Source: Pseudomonas sp. ok272
Lineage (GTDB): Bacteria > Pseudomonadota > Gammaproteobacteria > Pseudomonadales > Pseudomonadaceae
Direction: 5' to 3'
NCBI RefSeq assembly: GCF_900109995.1
Contig: NZ_FOCB01000006.1
Span: 124,001 to 188,000 of the forward strand
DNA: 64,000 nt
Shown here: positions 58,338 to 64,000 of the stretch, in pieces
How positions within the stretch are numbered: position 1 is the stretch's first letter
How the letters are laid out: the number at the start of each line of letters is the position of its first letter
The notes under the pieces: model-generated
What the model was told of the DNA's origin: nothing
Seen by the model: only the letters and a program-made list of their open reading frames with translations
The model's database searches: none
Program-made: the position numbers and the translations under genes

Positions 58338-61300
58338 ATGTCCGATTTACCCAACGACCACTTGCCTTCTTCTGCGTCCGGCGCGCAGGGGCAGCATTAT
58401 GAATTCATCAAGAACGCGGTGCCCGAGTGCCTGATCAAGGCCTCGCCGCAACGCCGGCTGGCGCTCAAGCAAACGCGCCCGCACATTCCCGACTGGTACG
58501 CCGCGCTCAACGACGCGCAACGCGAAGTGCTCAACAGCGACCTGGACACCCAGTGTCACTCACAAAACGCGCTGGATACCCTGATGCGCAAGGTCCAGGA
58601 CGTCGAGGCGTTCGCCGGGCCCCTGCTGACGGCGGCGCTGGCCGAGGCGGGCCATGTGCTGGACGTGGACCAGGTGCACTTGCGCCTGTATGTCCCGGTA
58701 GACGATAGCTTTGGCCGCCGCACGAGCGGGTATCGGGTCAAGACTTTTTCCCTGTTACAGGCGGCGCTGAACAATTTCGAAGCATCGGAAGCCGAGGCCG
58801 ATTACTTCAACGTTGCGTCCGGTTTCATCACCGCGCCCAACGCGTTGGGGCATTTCCAGGCCCACTCGACTCGCCTCAAAATCGATGAGTTCGCCCGCCT
58901 GTGCCGCACCCTGGACTTGGGCGGGCAGTATCAAAAACACCTGAGCGCCCTGATGCGCCCGGATGATGTCGTGTCGCAAGGTTACTTGCGTGCCCGCTAC
59001 CTGGCGCACCAGAAAGACGCCTTCAAGGCGGCGGCCCGCCTGGCGCTGTTCACGGGCGATATCGGCGAGGATGACTATGACCTGTTGATGCGCGTCGCCG
59101 CCGGCGAGAAGCGCATCATGCTCGGTGACAAACAGGTCTGGTATCGCACCCCGTGCCTGATGAACCTGCACCTGCGCGGCTGCGTGATCATCGATCCCTG
59201 CGTGAAGTACCAGTATTCGGACTGGATCATCGCCTACATCCCCGACGACCCCGAGCACCCGATCAAGCGCTACGCGTCCTTCGACGCCTTTCGCCAGGCC
59301 CTGACCCGCCAGCTCACCCGGTATCCGCAGTCCACGCCGAACCGCCGGGCGCTGGCGGGACCGGCGCAGTACCAAGTGTTCTTCAGCCGCTTTGTCGCGC
59401 AAAAAGACCGCCCCTACTACTACCGTCGATTCACCGAGACCGTGGTGGATGCGCCGGCCGAGCCTTGGCTGTTTCGCTGGTTGCGTTCCGAGCAGGGAGC
59501 ATTATGGGCCCGCCTATTGGTGCCGGATCTGGTGTTGTCCTCCCTCGACTCGATCCTGGGTGATCCCCGGCATACCCTCCGGGTGCCACTGGAGGGGCCG
59601 AACCTGCACATCAATGCCGACTCGATGAAGGGCCTCTGGGAAGAGGTCGACCTGTGGAACGAACTGTATGAAGGCATGCGTGACCGGCTGTTCGAGGATG
59701 CCTGCACCCAGGCGATTCCTACGGCGAGCACCGACGCCGCCAACCGTTCGCGACGGTTGTCCCATTACCTGAGTATCGGCCTGCTGACGGTGGGTACGAT
59801 GTCAATGGTGGTGCCGCCACTGGGGGCCGTGATGATGCTGGCCACGGCGGGGCAGTTGCTGTACGAGGTGCTGGAGGGCGCGGTTGAACTCAGTGAAGGC
59901 GACCGGGAGGCCGGTTGGTCGCACATCACCGATGTGGTGGAAAACCTGGCGATGCTAGCGGGCGGTTCGGTGGCGTTCCATGTCGTGGGCTCGCCCTTTG
60001 TTGAGAACCTCAAGGCCGTCCTCCTGCCGAATGGCAAGACCCGCCTGTGGAAGCCCGAACTCAAGCCCTATGAGCAGACGCTCGCGTTGCCCGACTGGGG
60101 CAGCCCGGATGCCAACGGGTTGTTGCAGCACAATGGTCGGTCGGTGTTGCCGCTGGAGGGTAAGTACTTTGTGCTCGGCGAGGAAGTTGCCGGCGACACC
60201 TATCGCATTCAACACCCCACACGCTCAGAGGCCTATCAACCCCTGGTCCGGCATAACGGCGATGGGGCCTGGGTGGATGAAGCCGATCGGCCTCGGACGT
60301 GGCAAGGCGCGACGCTGATGCGCCGCCTGGGGGCGGTGGTGGATGGCTTCAGTGATGAGCAGTTGGAACAGATTCGCCGGGTCAGTGACGTCGACGACGA
60401 TTGGCTGCGCCGGCTGCACACCGAGAGCGAACCGACGCCCTCGCTGTTGCTGGAGACGGCGCGCCGGTTTCGGGCCTATGACAATGCGTGCAAGGTCGGT
60501 GAGCAGATTGCTCTGGGGCGAATGTCTGACGAGCTGGCCGGGTATGCCGCGATCTTGATGGTTGAGTTGCCCGAATGGCCGGCCGGCCGGGGCATTGAGG
60601 TATTCAATGAGCGGGCCGAGGAGGCGCCGCTGCAGTATCACGAGGGGGACCGCCTGGACCCTGACCCGATCCGTATCAGCCAAGCCGAACTGCGTAACGG
60701 CGGTCTGCCCGCCCGGGTGGTTGACAGCCTCAGTGAGGATCAACTCAACCGGCTGCTCCTGCGGTCTGTCGCCCCCAATGCCGAGTCGCGAACGGTTGCG
60801 TTGACCGAGCACCTGATCGCCCGCGCAGAGCAATGCCGCCTACGTCTGTTCACCAGTTTGAGCAGCAATCGGCAGGTGTTGGCCGAGGCTACGGTCCGTG
60901 TGGTGCTGCGCGATTTCAACAAGCTGACAACACGCATGGCCCGTGAGGCGCTGAACGAGGCCACACCCGCTGAGCACCAGGCCATCCCCGCCCGCCAGCG
61001 CCTGCCCCTACGCGTGGCCCAAAAGGCGCGCGAGCTGCAGGCGCAGGTACGCCTGGCGCAGGCTTACGAAGGCCTGTACCTGCCGGAATTGGTGAGCGCG
61101 GATACCGAGGCGTTGGTACTCAATACCCTGGACCGGCTGCCCGGCTGGCAGGACAACGTGCGCATCGAGACCCGTGAAGGTTCGGTCAGCGGCAGACTGC
61201 GCGCCAGTCGCGGCCCTGAAGGGATCGACAACCGTAAAGTGATCGTGCAGACAGCGCCTGGGCAATATCAGGCGTTCGATGGCGAGGGCAATCAGTTGCA

Positions 61301-63530
61301 TGGCATCAACGGACTCTACGGCTCGCTCCAGCATGCCTTGCCGGACGCCCAGCGCGCCGCGATCGGCCTGCCTCATGTGGGCCAGGGCGAGCAGTTGCAC
61401 CGTTTTATTGTGCAACATGCGTTGCCGCACAAAGCGTTGCGCCAGGTGTTGGGCATGCGACCTGTGCGTCAGTCATTCTTCCGGCGACCGCGACGTTTGT
61501 CAGGTGGTAGACGGGGTTATCCGCTGAGTGGGCGCGGGGTAGGACAAGCGCCGGAGCGGGGAAATTGGCGGCTGATCATCGAAGAGCGGGTTCGCAGTCT
61601 TTACCCCACCATCTCCGAGCAAGAAATGAGCGAGTTCCTGGAAGGTCGGGACCTGACCGACGACCGCTGGCTTAAGGATCTGGAAGCCGACCACAAGGCG
61701 TTCGAGCACGTGATCAACCACTGGCTCCTCGAAGGTCCGCGAACCCGCCGGGCCTTGCTTGCCCGGCGCAAGATTTGTGACGCGCTCAGGGAGGCCAAGC
61801 AATTGAGCGGGACACAGGATTTCGACGCTCATGGCGACTACCGAGGACAGACCCTTGTGCTCAAGGGCCGGGCGCTGGGACCTCTGCTGGAAACCCTGCC
61901 TGACCTGTCGGGTCACGTCGATTCCGTCTCTAAATTGGTACTGGGGGACGTCGGGCTGACGGATGCCAGTGCAGGTTTCTTATCGAACTTTCGTGGCGTG
62001 CGGTTCCTGGACATCGAGGAGAATCAATTGACCCGGTTGCCGGATGCGATTCGACACATGCCGCGACTTGAGTTCTTTGGCATGGCGGAAAACCAGGTGG
62101 TCTTGACCGAAGAGGACGTTGTGCACATCAGGGGACTGCGCCACCTTGAAGCAATCACCGTTGAGGGCAACCCGCTGGGCAAGGTCCTGGACATCAGCCA
62201 GATGGTAAACCTGCGAGGGCTGTACATGGCGAGCACGGGCATTGATCGGTGGCCCGTCGGGGTGTTTGCCAGACCCAGGCCACGCGGGTTCGTCCTGGAC
62301 ATGACGTCCAACGCCATCACCCAGATCCCTGATGTTGCGCCGGGCTCCGACAGGGCGCAGATCCTGGCCAGAACCATGGTGTCCCGGGAGCTTTTGTCGC
62401 CTGAGGTCCTGCGCAAACTCAAGCTTTATATTGAGTCTGTTGGCCTGGACCCTGAGCGGCGCTTCCCGGTCCGGGGAACCCAGGACAGTGCCCACTGGAT
62501 GAAGGGCTTGACACCTGAGCAGTGGCTGGAGAGACAGCCCGTCTGGGATGCCGTTGAAGAGTCGCTGGGGGCCGAACCGTTTTTTGATGAGCTGCGAAAG
62601 TTGAGCGACTCCTCTGATGCGCTCGACCTGGCCTTCCAGGAAAACCTGACCATCAAGGTGTGGCGCATGCTGGAGGCGATGGCCGAGGACACCGCCTTGC
62701 GTGAAAAGCTGTTTGAAATGGCCGCGGCCCCTACGACCTGTGTTGATGCCGGTGCGCAGTTGTTCAATGCCATGGGGGTCGAGGTGATGGTGTATGAAGC
62801 CCGCACGCTACCCGATCTGGGGTTGATGAAGCTGGAGTTTCTGGAGCTGGCCAAGGGCAAGTCCCGCCTGGATGAGCTGGGTCGGATTGCCCATGCCAGG
62901 GTGGCCGACCTGCTGGAGCAAGGCCGCAAGTTTCCCGCCTACGATGCGGATGGGAATCTGATTCCCCACCGTGACCCGCAAGGCAATCCTGTGCGTTCTA
63001 TCGATGAGGTAGAGATTCACCTGGCGTACGTGACCCAGCTCGCCGGCCGGCTGGACTTGCCCTGGCAGTCTGAGAGCATGATGTTCGAAGAGCCGGACGT
63101 GACACCCACCATGGTCAATGAAGCCTACAACCGTGTGCTGGTGCTGGAGCAGGGCGACTTGCTGCGTGACAACATCCTTGAGCAACCCTTCTGGGTTGAA
63201 TTTGTGGAAGAGACGCACCCCGATGCGTTCGAGGTGGTCAATGCCAAGAACGAGGCGTTGATCAACCTGTTCGATGCACAGGAGGCCTTGGCTGACGGCT
63301 CGGATTTATCTTCGATTGAGCAGCAGCAACTGCGCAATACGATCCAGGCGTCAGCCGAGGTGCTGGGCATGTTGCCGGGCACGTTCATCCCTGGCCGGCG
63401 GATGAGCGACCCTGAGTTTTACGAGGACATGGCCCGGCTGGGAGAGGAACGCCAAACCATCCTGCGCACGTTGACCGATAAGGATATGGGTCGCACGCCG
63501 GTTCCCAGGCCGGAACGCCACGCGGGCTGA
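58338..63530 (+). CDS. Giant effector with LRR and NEL E3 ubiquitin ligase domain
   Basis: A 1730-residue protein. Residues ~15-1100 share the scaffold of the 1453-residue protein, including hydrophobic segments at about 478-510 and 533-555. Leucine-rich repeats follow at about 1190-1335 (for example VRFLDIEENQLTRLPDAIRH). The NEL domain (about 1385-1710) has the catalytic Cys1468 in PTTCVDAGAQLFNAMGVEV with Asp1470 (C-x-D motif), as in IpaH/SspH/SlrP bacterial ubiquitin ligases. NEL enzymes ubiquitinate eukaryotic host proteins; LRRs choose the substrate and restrain the catalytic domain. Delivery route unknown. It converges with ureC, five bases apart. Confidence 0.9.
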   Translation: MSDLPNDHLPSSASGAQGQHYEFIKNAVPECLIKASPQRRLALKQTRPHIPDWYAALNDAQREVLNSDLDTQCHSQNALDTLMRKVQDVEAFAGPLLTAALAEAGHVLDVDQVHLRLYVPVDDSFGRRTSGYRVKTFSLLQAALNNFEASEAEADYFNVASGFITAPNALGHFQAHSTRLKIDEFARLCRTLDLGGQYQKHLSALMRPDDVVSQGYLRARYLAHQKDAFKAAARLALFTGDIGEDDYDLLMRVAAGEKRIMLGDKQVWYRTPCLMNLHLRGCVIIDPCVKYQYSDWIIAYIPDDPEHPIKRYASFDAFRQALTRQLTRYPQSTPNRRALAGPAQYQVFFSRFVAQKDRPYYYRRFTETVVDAPAEPWLFRWLRSEQGALWARLLVPDLVLSSLDSILGDPRHTLRVPLEGPNLHINADSMKGLWEEVDLWNELYEGMRDRLFEDACTQAIPTASTDAANRSRRLSHYLSIGLLTVGTMSMVVPPLGAVMMLATAGQLLYEVLEGAVELSEGDREAGWSHITDVVENLAMLAGGSVAFHVVGSPFVENLKAVLLPNGKTRLWKPELKPYEQTLALPDWGSPDANGLLQHNGRSVLPLEGKYFVLGEEVAGDTYRIQHPTRSEAYQPLVRHNGDGAWVDEADRPRTWQGATLMRRLGAVVDGFSDEQLEQIRRVSDVDDDWLRRLHTESEPTPSLLLETARRFRAYDNACKVGEQIALGRMSDELAGYAAILMVELPEWPAGRGIEVFNERAEEAPLQYHEGDRLDPDPIRISQAELRNGGLPARVVDSLSEDQLNRLLLRSVAPNAESRTVALTEHLIARAEQCRLRLFTSLSSNRQVLAEATVRVVLRDFNKLTTRMAREALNEATPAEHQAIPARQRLPLRVAQKARELQAQVRLAQAYEGLYLPELVSADTEALVLNTLDRLPGWQDNVRIETREGSVSGRLRASRGPEGIDNRKVIVQTAPGQYQAFDGEGNQLHGINGLYGSLQHALPDAQRAAIGLPHVGQGEQLHRFIVQHALPHKALRQVLGMRPVRQSFFRRPRRLSGGRRGYPLSGRGVGQAPERGNWRLIIEERVRSLYPTISEQEMSEFLEGRDLTDDRWLKDLEADHKAFEHVINHWLLEGPRTRRALLARRKICDALREAKQLSGTQDFDAHGDYRGQTLVLKGRALGPLLETLPDLSGHVDSVSKLVLGDVGLTDASAGFLSNFRGVRFLDIEENQLTRLPDAIRHMPRLEFFGMAENQVVLTEEDVVHIRGLRHLEAITVEGNPLGKVLDISQMVNLRGLYMASTGIDRWPVGVFARPRPRGFVLDMTSNAITQIPDVAPGSDRAQILARTMVSRELLSPEVLRKLKLYIESVGLDPERRFPVRGTQDSAHWMKGLTPEQWLERQPVWDAVEESLGAEPFFDELRKLSDSSDALDLAFQENLTIKVWRMLEAMAEDTALREKLFEMAAAPTTCVDAGAQLFNAMGVEVMVYEARTLPDLGLMKLEFLELAKGKSRLDELGRIAHARVADLLEQGRKFPAYDADGNLIPHRDPQGNPVRSIDEVEIHLAYVTQLAGRLDLPWQSESMMFEEPDVTPTMVNEAYNRVLVLEQGDLLRDNILEQPFWVEFVEETHPDAFEVVNAKNEALINLFDAQEALADGSDLSSIEQQQLRNTIQASAEVLGMLPGTFIPGRRMSDPEFYEDMARLGEERQTILRTLTDKDMGRTPVPRPERHAG

Positions 63531-63535
63531 GTGAT

Positions 63536-64000
63536 TCAGAACAGAAAATAACGCTGGGCCATCGGCAGCGTCTCGGCCGGCTCGCACCACAACAGCACCC
63601 CGTCGGCCTTGACCTGATAGGTCTGCGGGTCGACGTCGATGGCGGGCAGGTAGTCGTTGTGGATCAGGTCGGTCTTTTGCACGCTACGACAGCCCTTGAC
63701 CACCGCGATTTTTTTCTTCAAGCCCAAGGCCTCTGGCACGCCTGCGTCAAGCGCTGCCTGGCTGATGAAGGTCAGGCTGGTGGCGTGTCGTGAGCCGCCG
63801 AAGCTGGCGAACATGGGGCGGTAGTGCACCGGCTGCGGGGTGGGGATCGAGGCGTTGGCGTCGCCCATCAGGCTTGCGGCGATGGCGCCGCCCTTGAGGA
63901 TCAGTGTCGGTTTGACGCCGAAGAACGCTGGGCGCCACAGCACCAGGTCCGCCCATTTGCCCACTTCGATCGAGCCCACTTCATGGCTGATGCCGTGGGT
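63536..64000 (-). CDS. ureC: Urease alpha subunit (3' part; 5' end outside window)
   Basis: The last ~154 codons of UreC, the nickel-containing catalytic subunit of urease (urea to ammonia and CO2). [50 protein letters not shown] and the C-terminus PMAQRYFLF are typical of the family. The nickel ligands lie in the missing upstream part. The frame stays open to the window edge. ureEFG are 23 kb to the left, in the same orientation. Confidence 0.96.
   Translation of the reverse strand, partial: THGISHEVGSIEVGKWADLVLWRPAFFGVKPTLILKGGAIAASLMGDANASIPTPQPVHYRPMFASFGGSRHATSLTFISQAALDAGVPEALGLKKKIAVVKGCRSVQKTDLIHNDYLPAIDVDPQTYQVKADGVLLWCEPAETLPMAQRYFLF

Overview
The window is a chromosomal segment of a fluorescent Pseudomonas, most likely of the P. 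fluorescens group. GC content is high, azurin and a pipecolate catabolic pair are present, and the intergenic spaces are full of the GTGGGAGCGRGCYTGCTCGCGAA-type REP/REPIN repeat common in these genomes. From memory, the gene order broadly follows the P. aeruginosa PAO1 stretch from hflK (PA4942) to ureC (PA4868), so most of the window is core genome with a few accessory insertions. No rRNA, CRISPR array, insertion sequence or phage gene was seen.

Layout. 1-4.6 kb: end of hflK, hflC, hisZ, purA. 4.7-9.4 kb: a chemotaxis receptor, then a ferric-iron ABC permease and binding protein read leftwards from a candidate Fur box. 9.5-9.95 kb: two identical tRNA-Leu(CAG) genes, each with its own promoter and terminator. 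10.1-17.4 kb: rnr-rlmB, then rpsF-rpsR-(membrane protein)-rplI-dnaB. 17.6-24.4 kb: YgiQ radical SAM protein, four REPINs, a LOG-family protein, azurin with a candidate Anr box, and pncB-nadE of NAD salvage. 24.6-28.6 kb: LysR regulator, amaB and amaA of the lysine/pipecolate route. 28.6-34.1 kb: a complete branched-chain amino acid ABC transporter, with a sigma-54 promoter matching consensus in front of the binding protein.

34.1-36.4 kb holds two unusual non-coding regions around an SDR gene: a same-orientation cluster of DnaA-box-like 9-mers, and a dispersed repeat followed by a (TGG)23 microsatellite. 36.4-41.7 kb: AGE-family epimerase, hupE/ureJ, ureG, ureF, ureE, desT, and a secreted protein made of 13-residue tandem repeats. 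42-49 kb: AsmA-family protein, a lower-GC pair of unknown genes, a lipase, and a divergent EamA exporter/AraC regulator pair sharing a strong dyad.

49.1-63.5 kb is the most striking part. Two giant proteins (1453 and 1730 residues) share about 1,100 residues of N-terminal scaffold, including two hydrophobic segments at the same place. They end in different candidate catalytic modules: a Cys-His-Asp papain/transglutaminase-like domain in the first, and leucine-rich repeats plus a NEL (IpaH/SspH-type) E3 ubiquitin ligase domain in the second. They look like interchangeable-warhead toxins or effectors aimed at eukaryotic cells. They flank a housekeeping block (psiF-like gene, PerM/AI-2E transporter, YegD Hsp70, CbpA, CbpM). 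The window ends inside ureC, which runs tail-to-tail into the NEL gene.
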